NCBI GenBank assembly: GCA_036503555.1
Contig: DASXWQ010000028.1
Coordinates: 62,001-126,000, forward strand
From: Actinocatenispora sp036503555
Lineage (GTDB): Bacteria; Actinomycetota; Actinomycetes; Mycobacteriales; Micromonosporaceae
Length of the DNA: 64,000 nt
Direction of reading: 5' to 3'
Below, piece after piece: positions 49,821 through 57,248 of the stretch. Within the stretch, counting starts at the first letter, position 1. Each line of letters starts with the position of its first letter. The translations under genes and the position numbers were made by a program. The notes under the pieces are model-generated. The model saw nothing but the letters and a program-made list of their open reading frames with translations. It had not been told where the DNA came from and did not search any database.

Positions 49821-50849
49821 ATGGAACGTCGCGGGTGGACCGTCCTGATCGGCACCGTCCTGGTCGCCGCGCTGACCGCGGTCTCGTTGCTGGTCAAGGT
49901 GCCGTACGTGGCGCTCGGCCCCGGGCCGACGACGAACACGATGGGCAAGGGCCCGGACGGCAAGCAGATCATCACCGTGGTCCGGGGCGGTACGGCCTCG
50001 GAGTCGAAGGGGCAGCTGCGCCTGGTGACGGTGACCGTCACCGACAACCTGACGCTCTGGTCGGCCGTGTGGGACTGGTTCGACGACGACTACGCGGTCG
50101 TGCCGCGCGACGTGGTCTACCCGCCGGACCAGTCGGACCAGCAGACCGACCAGCAACAGCAGCAACAGTTCCAGGACTCGCAGACGGCCGCGGAGACCGC
50201 CGCGTACCGGGAGCTGGGGTGCACGGGCCCGGCAGAGGTGACGGTCACGTCGGTGACCAAGGACTCCGGTGCGGACGGCAAGCTCAGGTCGGACGACGTG
50301 ATCACCACCGTCGACGGCCAGAAGGTGACATCCACCGAGAACCTGGTCAAGCTGGTGCAGGCGAAGCCGGCCGGCACCGAGCGGACGGTCGGGTACGAGC
50401 GGGACGGCAAGGCCGGCACGGCCCGGATCACCACCGGCAAGGGCTCGACCGGCAAGGCCGCGCTGGGCGTGACGGTCAGCGAGAAGCAGCCCTGCAAGTA
50501 CGAGGTGAAGGTGAGCCTCGGCGACATCGGCGGGCCGTCCGCCGGGCTGATGTTCGCCCTCGGCATCGTGGACACGCTGACGCCGGCGGACCTCACCGGC
50601 GGGATGGTCATCGCCGGTACCGGCGAGATCGACGCGGCCGGCAAGGTCGGCCCGATCGGCGGCATCCAGGAGAAGCTGATCGGCGCGCGCCGCGACGGCG
50701 CGACGGTGTTCCTGACCCCGAAGGACAACTGCGCCCAGGCGGCCAAGTCGGTGCCGGACGGCCTGCGCTTGGTGAAGGTCGACACCCTGCACGACGCCGT
50801 CCAGGCACTCGCCGACCTGCGCGCGCACAAGCCGACACCAACCTGCTGA
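49821..50849 (+). CDS. PDZ-domain and Lon-type (S16) serine protease, YlbL/Rv3194c-like
   Basis: 342 residues. One N-terminal TM helix anchors the protein with its bulk outside. A glutamine-rich linker (residues 104-120, with six consecutive Gln) precedes the PDZ domain (VTSVTKDSGADGKLRSDDVITTVDG). The C-terminal Lon protease domain has the catalytic Ser in GGPSAGLMFALG and Lys in GKVGPIGGIQEK. It is thought to process secreted or membrane proteins. It is followed by a large UPF0182 gene on the same strand, as in mycobacteria. Confidence 0.9.
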   Translation: MERRGWTVLIGTVLVAALTAVSLLVKVPYVALGPGPTTNTMGKGPDGKQIITVVRGGTASESKGQLRLVTVTVTDNLTLWSAVWDWFDDDYAVVPRDVVYPPDQSDQQTDQQQQQQFQDSQTAAETAAYRELGCTGPAEVTVTSVTKDSGADGKLRSDDVITTVDGQKVTSTENLVKLVQAKPAGTERTVGYERDGKAGTARITTGKGSTGKAALGVTVSEKQPCKYEVKVSLGDIGGPSAGLMFALGIVDTLTPADLTGGMVIAGTGEIDAAGKVGPIGGIQEKLIGARRDGATVFLTPKDNCAQAAKSVPDGLRLVKVDTLHDAVQALADLRAHKPTPTC

Positions 50850-51014
50850 CGGGTGTCGTACCTGGTCACCACGGGCGGTTCGGCGCGCTGACAGACGCAG
50901 CACGTACCCTGGGACGCCAAGCGCCGGGGGGAGGGGCGCGGGGCTGCCGGGCACGGTGCCGGCGGTCCGGCTCCCGGTAGGGATCACCGGCGCACGAAGC
51001 CGTCAGGAGTGCCG

Positions 51015-53936
51015 GTGACGATGCGTACGCCTCTGCCCAGGGTCGGTCGGCGCGGTCGGCTGGTCGCCTGGCTGCTCGTCGCACTGCTCGTCGTGGTGAT
51101 CGGCGGTGGCTGGGCGGTGTCGGCCTGGGCCGACTGGTTGTGGTTCTCGGAGGTGCGCTTCACCTCCGTGTTCACGACGAACCTGCGGACCAAGGTGGTC
51201 ATGTTCGCCGTGTTCGGCGTGGTCGCCGCGGTGTGGCTGGGCGGCAACCTCTACCTGGCGTACCGGCTGCGTCCGCGGGTGTGGCCGGACTCGCCAGAGC
51301 AGCGCAACCTCGACCGGTACCGGATGGCGGTGACGCCGCGGATCCGCGCGATCATCGGCATCGTCGCGGGCCTGACCGGGCTGATCGCCGGGCTGTCCGC
51401 GCGGTCGCACTGGGCGCAGTGGCTGCTGTTCACGCACGCCCAGCCGTTCGGCCAGACCGATCCGCAGTTCCACACCGACATCGGCTACTACATCTTCAAG
51501 TTCCCGTTCTACCGCTACCTGTTGGGCGTCGGGTTCACGCTCGTGTTCGTGGCGCTGCTGGCGGCGCTGCTCACGCACTGGCTGTACGGCGGGGTCCGCC
51601 TCACCGGCCGCGGCGACCGCATCACCGCCGCCGCCCGGCTGCACCTGTCCGTGCTGGTGGCGCTGTTCGTGGTGCTCAAGGCGGTGGCGTACTGGCTGGA
51701 CCAGCGCGGCCTGCTGCTCGGACACAACGGGAGTACCGGACTGGACGGCGCCGGATACACCGCGGTGAACGCGTTGCTGCCGGCGAAGGAGATCCTGGCG
51801 TGGATCGCCCTGGTCGTCGCCGTCGCCGTGCTCGTCTTCTCCAACGCGGTGATGCGCAACCTGATCTGGCCCGGCGTCTCGCTGGGCCTGCTCGCGATCG
51901 CGGCGGTCACGATCGGCGGCATCTACCCGGGCATGGTCTCCACGTTCACCGTGAAGCCGAACATCCCGGCCAAGGAAGGGCCGTACATCGCCAAGAGCAT
52001 CTCCGAGACCCGTGCCGCGTACGGGATCGACGGGCTCGGCGGGTCGGTCTACACCGCGGCCAACACCACACCCAACGCCGCACTGCAGAACGACAAGAAC
52101 ACCCTGCCGAACGTACGGCTCCTCGACCCGGCGAAGGTGTCCGAGACGTTCACCCAGCTGCAACGGGTCCGCGGGTTCTACGACTTCGGCTCGAAGCTCA
52201 ACGTCGACAGGTACACCGTCGGCAAGCGCACCCAGGACTACATCGTCGGCGTACGGCAGCTCGACTCGTCGCGGCTGGCCGACAACCAGACCAAGTGGCA
52301 GAACCGGCACGCCGTCTTCACCCACGGGTACGGGTTCGTCGCGGCGCCCGCCGACACGACGTGCTCCGACGGCCAGCCGTCGTTCGTGGTCGGCTCGCTC
52401 GACGACAGCAGCAACTCGCCCGCACGCCAGGGCGACTGCTACTCCGGCCCCGACCAGATCAACGTCAAGCAGCCGCGGATCTACTACTCCGACCGCATGA
52501 CGGACTTCTCCATCGTCGGCAAGGGCGGCGCGTCCGCGGCCGACAAGGAGTACGACCGGCCCGGCGGCAACGGCGCCAGCTCGCCCGAGCAGAAGAACAC
52601 GTACGCCGGGTCCGGTGGCGTGCCCGTCGGCTCCTTCGGCCGCCGCCTGCTTTACTCCATGTACTTCAAGGACACCAACTTCGTCCTCGCCAGCGACTAC
52701 TTCAACAAGAACTCCAAGCTGCTCTACGTACGGAACCCGCGTGACCGGGTGCAGAAGGTCGCGCCGTTCCTCACCGTCGACGGCGACCCGTACCCGGCCG
52801 TCGTGAACGGCCACGTGCAGTGGATCCTCGACTGCTACACCACCGCGTCGACGTACCCGTACGCGCAGCGCACCGACCTCGGCGCGGCGACCAACGACTC
52901 GCTCACCGGCGCCGGCACCGCACCGCAGGACCGCCGCGACATCAACTACATCCGCAACTCGGTGAAGGCCACCGTCGACGCGTACACCGGCAAGGTCACG
53001 CTCTACCAGTTCGACACGCAGGACCCGGTGCTGAAGGCGTGGAACGCGGCGTACGGCGGGATCGTCAGGCCCGCCAAGGACATCCCGCCCGCGCTCGCCG
53101 CGCACTTCCGGTACCCCGAGGACCTGTTCAAGGTGCAGCGGGACATGCTGACCAAGTTCCACGTCACCGACGCGCAGGCGTTCAACAGCCAGGACAACTT
53201 CTGGGCCGTACCCAAGGACCCGACCACGTCCGGCGCGCAGAAACAGCCGCCGTACTACGTCGTGGCCCAGTTCCCCGGGCAGGCGAGCCCCACGTTCCAG
53301 CTCACCGCCGCGCTCACCCGGCTCAACCAGGACAACCTGGCCGCCATGTTCACCGCGTACTACGACGACCGGGGCCGGCCGAAACTCGCCCTCACCGAGC
53401 TGCCCACCAACTCCAACGTGCTCGGCCCCAACCAGATGCAGTCGAAGATGCAGAACCAGGAAGGCATCCAGAACAACCTCGCCCTCGGCGAGTCCAAGAC
53501 ATCGTCGCTCGACTACGGCAACCTGCTCACCCTGCCCGTCGCCAACGGCCTGCTCTACGTCGAGCCCGTCTACATCAAGGGCCGCAACGTGCCGTACCCG
53601 CTGCTCAAGACCGTCCTCGTGGCGTACGGCGGGCAGGTCGGCTACGGCGCCGACCTGAAGTCCGCCGTCGACAGCATGGTCGCCTCCGCCGCCGGCAAGG
53701 CACCACCCGCCGGATCCGGAAGTACCGGCGCCGGCTCGGACACCGGCAGCAGCGACACGGCCGCCGCCGTACGCGCCATCCGCAAGGCCCTCGCCGACCT
53801 GTCCACCGCCCGCAAGAACGACGACTACGCCGCCGAGGGCAAGGCGCTCAAGGAACTCGACGCCGCCACCAAGCAGTACGAACAGGCCCAGAAGGCCCAG
53901 TCCTCGCCCAAGCCCACCCCGACGCCACGCAAGTGA
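51015..53936 (+). CDS. UPF0182 family large membrane protein
   Basis: 973 residues. AGGAG at 51005-51009 favours the GTG at 51015; a GTG at 51009 overlaps that site. Seven or so TM helices occupy the first 310 residues (WLLVALLVVVIGGGWAVSAWADWLWF opens the set), followed by a large extracytoplasmic domain of about 550 residues and a Ser/Gly/Thr-rich, then basic, proline-rich tail (KPTPTPRK). The family is universal in actinobacteria and has no assigned activity known to me. Confidence 0.92.
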   Translation: MTMRTPLPRVGRRGRLVAWLLVALLVVVIGGGWAVSAWADWLWFSEVRFTSVFTTNLRTKVVMFAVFGVVAAVWLGGNLYLAYRLRPRVWPDSPEQRNLDRYRMAVTPRIRAIIGIVAGLTGLIAGLSARSHWAQWLLFTHAQPFGQTDPQFHTDIGYYIFKFPFYRYLLGVGFTLVFVALLAALLTHWLYGGVRLTGRGDRITAAARLHLSVLVALFVVLKAVAYWLDQRGLLLGHNGSTGLDGAGYTAVNALLPAKEILAWIALVVAVAVLVFSNAVMRNLIWPGVSLGLLAIAAVTIGGIYPGMVSTFTVKPNIPAKEGPYIAKSISETRAAYGIDGLGGSVYTAANTTPNAALQNDKNTLPNVRLLDPAKVSETFTQLQRVRGFYDFGSKLNVDRYTVGKRTQDYIVGVRQLDSSRLADNQTKWQNRHAVFTHGYGFVAAPADTTCSDGQPSFVVGSLDDSSNSPARQGDCYSGPDQINVKQPRIYYSDRMTDFSIVGKGGASAADKEYDRPGGNGASSPEQKNTYAGSGGVPVGSFGRRLLYSMYFKDTNFVLASDYFNKNSKLLYVRNPRDRVQKVAPFLTVDGDPYPAVVNGHVQWILDCYTTASTYPYAQRTDLGAATNDSLTGAGTAPQDRRDINYIRNSVKATVDAYTGKVTLYQFDTQDPVLKAWNAAYGGIVRPAKDIPPALAAHFRYPEDLFKVQRDMLTKFHVTDAQAFNSQDNFWAVPKDPTTSGAQKQPPYYVVAQFPGQASPTFQLTAALTRLNQDNLAAMFTAYYDDRGRPKLALTELPTNSNVLGPNQMQSKMQNQEGIQNNLALGESKTSSLDYGNLLTLPVANGLLYVEPVYIKGRNVPYPLLKTVLVAYGGQVGYGADLKSAVDSMVASAAGKAPPAGSGSTGAGSDTGSSDTAAAVRAIRKALADLSTARKNDDYAAEGKALKELDAATKQYEQAQKAQSSPKPTPTPRK

Positions 53937-53958
53937 CCGGCCTCTCGGTACCCCCGAT

Positions 53959-53987
53959 TTGGTGCTGCTCGGACCCCCGGCTAGTAT
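53959..53987 (+). promoter_or_regulatory. Promoter of the initiator tRNA gene
   Basis: TTGGTG (53959-53964), a 17-base spacer and TAGTAT (53982-53987), 12 bases before the mature tRNA 5' end. This is a good match to the main vegetative sigma factor pattern. Confidence 0.65.
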
Positions 53988-53999
53988 TGCAATCACCGC

Positions 54000-54073
54000 C
54001 GCGGGGTGGAGCAGCTCGGTAGCTCGCTGGGCTCATAACCCAGAGGTCGCAGGTTCAAATCCTGCCCCCGCTA
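54000..54073 (+). tRNA. tRNA-fMet (CAT), initiator
   Basis: The cloverleaf has loop CTCATAA in a CTGGG/CCCAG stem, whose three G:C pairs next to the loop are the initiator hallmark. The first acceptor position (C1 with T72) is unpaired, as required for formylation. The T-arm is GCAGG-TTCAAAT-CCTGC. The 3' half from 54031 is the left attachment site of an integrated element, yet the gene stays intact because the element supplies an identical 3' end. Confidence 0.95.
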
Positions 54074-54076
54074 CGA
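54031..54076 (+). repeat. attL, 46-bp attachment repeat within tRNA-fMet
   Basis: It spans the anticodon loop to three bases past the tRNA and is identical, base for base, to 56837-56882. The 46-bp length and position (anticodon loop to 3' end) are typical of tyrosine-recombinase tRNA attachment sites. Confidence 0.92.
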
Positions 54077-54079
54077 GGG

Positions 54080-54116
54080 AAAACGCCCTCCTGGAGGTCA
54101 TCCAGGAGGGCGTTTT
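54080..54116 (+). terminator. Terminator after tRNA-fMet, element-borne
   Basis: A perfect 16-bp stem (54080-54095 with 54101-54116) and a 5-base loop end in CGTTTT. It lies inside the element, so the tRNA transcript now stops at an acquired terminator. Confidence 0.85.
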
Positions 54117-54139
54117 CATGTCCCGTGCTAACGGATTTG

Positions 54140-55480
54140 CTAACCGGCCGCCTCGTCGGCCGACCCGGGCGGCTCGTCCGGCGGCAGGATCAGGTTCGCG
54201 ATGGTGTCGGCTGCATCACGATCCATGCCAGGCAGCACGTGCGTGTAGACCGACATCGTGAACGCTTCGGACGCGTGACCAAGCCGTCGGCTCACCACCG
54301 CCGGGTGCACACCGGCCTTGAGCGCCGCCGTAGCGTAGCTGTGCCGCACGTCGTGCAGCCGGATCCTCGGCAGCCCGCACGCGGCGGCCATCCGGTGAAA
54401 CCGCTGCCGCACCACGTCGGGGTGAATCGGCCGCCCGTCCTCCCACGTGAACAGGAGATCGGTGCCGTCGTACTCCTCGTCGTAGAACGGGCGCTCGGAA
54501 CGCTGAACGGTCCGCCACTCGCGTAGCGCGTCAACGGTCGCCTTGTCGAGCGAGAGCAGCCGGGGCGCGTTGTCCGTCTTGCCGTCGCTGGTCTCTGCGC
54601 GACCGTCGACCACCACCCGCGGCGAGCCGGGATCGACCGCCAGGTGCCCGGCCTCGATATCGACGGCCGACCATGTCAGCCCGCACACTTCCGCCCGCCG
54701 CATTCCCGTTGTCGCGACGACGAGATACAGCGCGTAGAACCGGTCCGTACGGGCGTACGCGAGGAACGTGCCGAGCTGCTTTGGCGTCCACACCGGACGG
54801 CGCCGTTTCGGTACTCGCGGCGGCTTCACACTCGCGGCAACATTCTCGGTGACGTAGTGCCAGGCGAGGGCATCCGTCAACGCCTTGTGCAGCATGGCGT
54901 GGATGTTCCGGACGGTCTTCGGATCGAGCCCGGGGTTTACCGCTTTCGGTGTGCGGCCGGCACGGTACCGGCGAACGGCTGCTCGTGCCGCGTGAATCGT
55001 CACGCCGCACGCCTGCATCACCTCCCGCGGTTTCGGTTCCTCGCCCTTCTTCTGGCGGGCGGTCCAGTAGCCGAACATCGCCTCGTCGGCGGTGCGCTTC
55101 ACACGGCCGGTGGTCAGCAGGTGCTCGTACAGCGCGTGCAACCGAACCGCGGTGAGATCCTGCATCCGGACCTTTCCAATGGCGGGACCCACGTTGGAAG
55201 TCGTGTAGTGACGCCAGCTCGCCCACGTCGACGCCGCGACCGTCCGGCGCACGACCGGAAGCCATTGCGACACAAGGAATTCCTCGACGGTTCGCGTTGA
55301 CGGTTCGGCGTACTTCCCGGACTCCACTTGCTGCATCGCCTCGCGGCACTTCTGCCAGGCGATAGTCTCTGTCTTCCACCCGCCTTTGCTGATCTGCTTG
55401 CGGTCACCGGTGAGCGGGTCAGGCTGGCCATCGAACATGTACGTGTACGTCTTGCCGCGCTTGTAGACGTGGCCTTTCAT
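54140..55480 (-). CDS. int: Tyrosine recombinase/integrase
   Basis: 446 residues. An N-terminal Arm-type region (KRGKTYTYMFDGQPDPLTGDRKQISKGG) precedes the SAM-like core-binding domain and the catalytic domain. Catalytic residues are Arg261 or Arg262 in ATTGMRRAEV, H376 and R379 in HDVRH, His402 in LGHASEAF and the nucleophile Tyr412 in VYTHVL, so it looks active. An insertion of about 45 residues around 140-185 lies within the core-binding domain. It points toward attL, the usual position for the integrase of actinomycete elements. Confidence 0.95.
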   Translation of the reverse strand: MKGHVYKRGKTYTYMFDGQPDPLTGDRKQISKGGWKTETIAWQKCREAMQQVESGKYAEPSTRTVEEFLVSQWLPVVRRTVAASTWASWRHYTTSNVGPAIGKVRMQDLTAVRLHALYEHLLTTGRVKRTADEAMFGYWTARQKKGEEPKPREVMQACGVTIHAARAAVRRYRAGRTPKAVNPGLDPKTVRNIHAMLHKALTDALAWHYVTENVAASVKPPRVPKRRRPVWTPKQLGTFLAYARTDRFYALYLVVATTGMRRAEVCGLTWSAVDIEAGHLAVDPGSPRVVVDGRAETSDGKTDNAPRLLSLDKATVDALREWRTVQRSERPFYDEEYDGTDLLFTWEDGRPIHPDVVRQRFHRMAAACGLPRIRLHDVRHSYATAALKAGVHPAVVSRRLGHASEAFTMSVYTHVLPGMDRDAADTIANLILPPDEPPGSADEAAG

Positions 55481-55833
55481 CGTGTGGTGCCTGCCTCTCG
55501 GGAGCCGTAGCGGTAGCGGGTCAACAGGGGTCGCCAGGCGGCCAGCACCGGCCCGGCGGCGTATGCGCAGGGCGGGCCGCTACCCGCTACTGACTGGCGT
55601 TGTCGCTGGTAACGGGGCGGTTCTTCGGTAGCGGGTACCAGTAGCGCCGCCGCTACCGGTAGCGGGGTGGATAGTGGAGGGACGGCGGCCACCTGGTCGA
55701 CGGCCAGGCGGCGTGTTCCGGCACCTGGCGTGGTGGCGCCGCTATCGGCTATCTGGCTGGTCATGGGGCTAGCGGCGGGGCTATCGATTGCGGCGGGTGG
55801 GGCTATCCGATAGCCCCGGTGCGGGCGGGTCAT
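55477..55833 (-). CDS. Doubtful small ORF coupled to integrase
   Basis: 118 codons. The TGA overlaps the integrase ATG (ATGA), and its own ATG overlaps the stop of another small ORF. The protein is Pro/Ala-rich with no helix-turn-helix, so it does not look like a normal excisionase. Rare codons (ATA, CTA) and the repeats inside it argue that it may be non-coding. It could be the decayed site of xis. Confidence 0.3.
   Translation of the reverse strand: MTRPHRGYRIAPPAAIDSPAASPMTSQIADSGATTPGAGTRRLAVDQVAAVPPLSTPLPVAAALLVPATEEPPRYQRQRQSVAGSGPPCAYAAGPVLAAWRPLLTRYRYGSREAGTTR
55507..55665. repeat. Cluster of GTAGCGG/CCGCTAC repeats
   Basis: Seven exact copies of the heptamer occur in 159 bases: forward at 55507, 55513, 55628 and 55659; reverse at 55577, 55584 and 55650. 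Such iteron-like clusters are often replication or transfer sites in integrative elements. Confidence 0.6.
55801..55815. repeat. Palindrome GGCTATC-C-GATAGCC
   Basis: Perfect 7-bp arms around one base. Related GCTATC words occur at 55741, 55748 and 55780, so it belongs to a second short-repeat block. Confidence 0.5.
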
Positions 55834-56042
55834 GCGGCGCCCCCGATGGTGTCGGTGGGCAGGGGTGCCCCCGCCGCTCGCGATGTCTGCCGCCCGACGC
55901 CAGCGGCGGGGGCATCTCGCGATGAGGTGACGGAATGCGGTCGATGCTGTTCCGTCACTGCCGGGCGCCGCCAGGCGGGGGAGCGGTGCGGCGCCAGATG
56001 CCGTGAGACGGCCCGGCGTTGTTCGGCGCGACCGTCGACCAT
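55830..56042 (-). CDS. Doubtful small ORF at the head of the integrase chain
   Basis: 70 codons, Arg-rich, no recognisable domain and no ribosome binding site. Its stop overlaps the next ORF start (ATGA). It is listed because the two nested overlaps leading into the integrase are hard to ignore, but coding is not established. Confidence 0.22.
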   Translation of the reverse strand: MVDGRAEQRRAVSRHLAPHRSPAWRRPAVTEQHRPHSVTSSRDAPAAGVGRQTSRAAGAPLPTDTIGGAA

Positions 56043-56069
56043 CGCGCCGATGGGTTCGCAGCGGGCAAA

Positions 56070-56231
56070 CTAGCGGCCTCTGAGACGGCCGTAGGCGGCC
56101 GAAATCGGCTCGTTGGTAGTCCTAGGGGCCGGGTCGCTAGAGGCTAGGCCGCAGGTGACCGGCCAAGTGCCCGGCTAGCGGCGCCGCTAGGTCTAGCGTC
56201 GGGGGCAGCTAGGCCTAGCGGCGTTGTCTAG
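56070..56231. repeat. CTAG-rich palindromic region
   Basis: CTAG occurs ten times in 162 bases, including the perfect palindromes CTAGCGGCGCCGCTAG (56175-56190) and GCTAGGCCTAGC (56208-56219). CTAG is otherwise rare in this window. It is non-coding and lies between the integrase side and the cargo gene. Confidence 0.7.
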
Positions 56232-56304
56232 GGTCCGTGTCGAAGCCCCCGGCCACGATGTCCGGAGAGCGAATGCCACCGCGTGCCGGCCAAGAGGAGA
56301 CGCT

Positions 56305-56676
56305 ATGCAGATCAGTCGACAGGTCGTCGTGTTCGACGCGCCGGACCTCACTGCCGAGAGTGATTTCTGGGCTGGCGTCATGAAGGGTGTTGTTGACAAG
56401 GAAGATGACTGGCACATGGTGATCGTGGACGGCAAGGCGCGAATCGGCGTGCAACTGGCGCCCGACCATGTCCGTCCCCAGTGGCCGGGAGGTCCGGAGC
56501 GGCAGCAGATTCACCTCGATCTGTACGTCGACGACCTCACCGCAGCGCACGACGAGGTCACCGCTCTCGGCGCCACGCTGCTTCAAGCCGCCGATGATCC
56601 TGAGGCGAAAGGGAGCTTCCAGGTGTACGCGGACCCGGCAGGGCACCCGTTCTGCCTTTGCCTCTTCCGCCCCTGA
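56305..56676 (+). CDS. VOC-fold (glyoxalase/bleomycin-resistance-like) protein, element cargo
   Basis: 123 residues from an ATG after AGAGGAGA. Two beta-alpha-beta units are visible (VVVFDAPDLTAESDFWAGVMKG and IHLDLYVDDLTAAHDEVTALGA) and the end ADPAGHPFCLCLF is typical of VOC proteins. Family members act as glyoxalases, dioxygenases, isomerases or drug-binding proteins; the role here is unknown. Codon use is less GC-biased (GTT GAC AAG, GAT GAT CCT) than in surrounding genes, supporting transfer with the element. Confidence 0.82.
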   Translation: MQISRQVVVFDAPDLTAESDFWAGVMKGVVDKEDDWHMVIVDGKARIGVQLAPDHVRPQWPGGPERQQIHLDLYVDDLTAAHDEVTALGATLLQAADDPEAKGSFQVYADPAGHPFCLCLFRP

Positions 56677-56836
56677 CCCGCGGCCCGGCAGGCGGCGCGG
56701 ATTGCTAACGAGACTGCTAACGCGACGGCCGTAGATCCGTGCGGATCGTGCGAAACGAGCAACCCTCGCCGGGGTAGATCCGTTGCAGGACAACGGATCT
56801 AGTGACACTGGTGAAGGGTGCGACACGGCTTGAGCT

Positions 56837-56882
56837 GCTCATAACCCAGAGGTCGCAGGTTCAAATCCTGCCCCCGCTACGA
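56837..56882 (+). repeat. attR, 46-bp attachment repeat (3' half of tRNA-fMet)
   Basis: Identical to 54031-54076. Upstream bases do not match the tRNA, so this is only a 3' tRNA remnant and cannot form a tRNA. Confidence 0.92.
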
Positions 56883-56884
56883 AG

Positions 56885-56927
56885 GAAGAAGGCCGTATCT
56901 GCGGAAAGCGCAGATACGGCCTTCTTC
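56885..56927 (+). terminator. Original terminator downstream of the tRNA-fMet locus
   Basis: A perfect 19-bp stem (56885-56903 with 56909-56927) and a 5-base loop, three bases after attR. It would have ended the tRNA transcript before the element inserted. Confidence 0.8.
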
Positions 56928-56936
56928 GTGTCTCCT

Positions 56937-56959
56937 TCTGGGGGGCCGAGCCCCCCAGA
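56937..56959 (-). terminator. Hairpin ending the argS unit
   Basis: TCTGGGGGGC and GCCCCCCAGA form a 10-bp stem around CGA, 25 bases beyond the stop of the small ORF that follows argS. Confidence 0.5.
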
Positions 56960-56984
56960 CCCCCGCGTTCCTGCACCTCACCGG

Positions 56985-57248
56985 TCAGCCCTGCCGTGGC
57001 GACGGCCGCGGCGGGGGCGCGGGAGGGGGTGACTTTCGGTGGACGATGCGCCAGCCTTCGGTCGTGCGCGCGTCACACAGCTGGCCGGGCAGCGCGATCA
57101 CCTCGCGGATCTCCAGGCGGTCGGCGGCGGTCAAGGCCACGGCGTACTGATACATCGGGGTGGAAGGGTTGTCGAGGCTGCCTCGGCTGCTGGCCCAGGC
57201 CCAGGCGATTCGCTGTTTTCCCTGTCGTACCGGGGACTCCGCGGTCAC
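56985..57248 (-). CDS. Small hypothetical protein translationally coupled to argS
   Basis: 87 residues from a GTG that overlaps the argS stop (GTGA). The sequence has an ordered middle (MYQYAVALTAADRLEIREVIALPGQ) and a basic, proline-rich end. I recognise no family. The overlap and codon use suggest a real gene that depends on argS translation. Confidence 0.55.
   Translation of the reverse strand: MTAESPVRQGKQRIAWAWASSRGSLDNPSTPMYQYAVALTAADRLEIREVIALPGQLCDARTTEGWRIVHRKSPPPAPPPRPSPRQG

Larger units (their letters stand above)
54031..56882. mobile_element. Minimal integrated element in tRNA-fMet (integrase plus cargo)
   Basis: A perfect 46-bp direct repeat bounds 2.8 kb that holds a tyrosine integrase next to attL, two doubtful small ORFs coupled to it, a repeat-rich non-coding stretch and a VOC-fold gene. 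No replication, transfer or recognisable excisionase gene is present. GC at third positions is lower than in the flanks. It is best read as a shrunken actinomycete integrative element or a satellite that depends on another element. Confidence 0.85.

Noticed and set aside
51003..53996. 997-codon minus-strand frame opposite the UPF0182 gene
   Set aside because: It is a shadow of a well-recognised membrane protein; its translation is low-complexity Val/Gly/Arg sequence with no motif.
56837..56882. Second tRNA-fMet gene
   Set aside because: Only the 3' 46 bases match; the acceptor and D-arm halves are missing, so it is the right attachment site.
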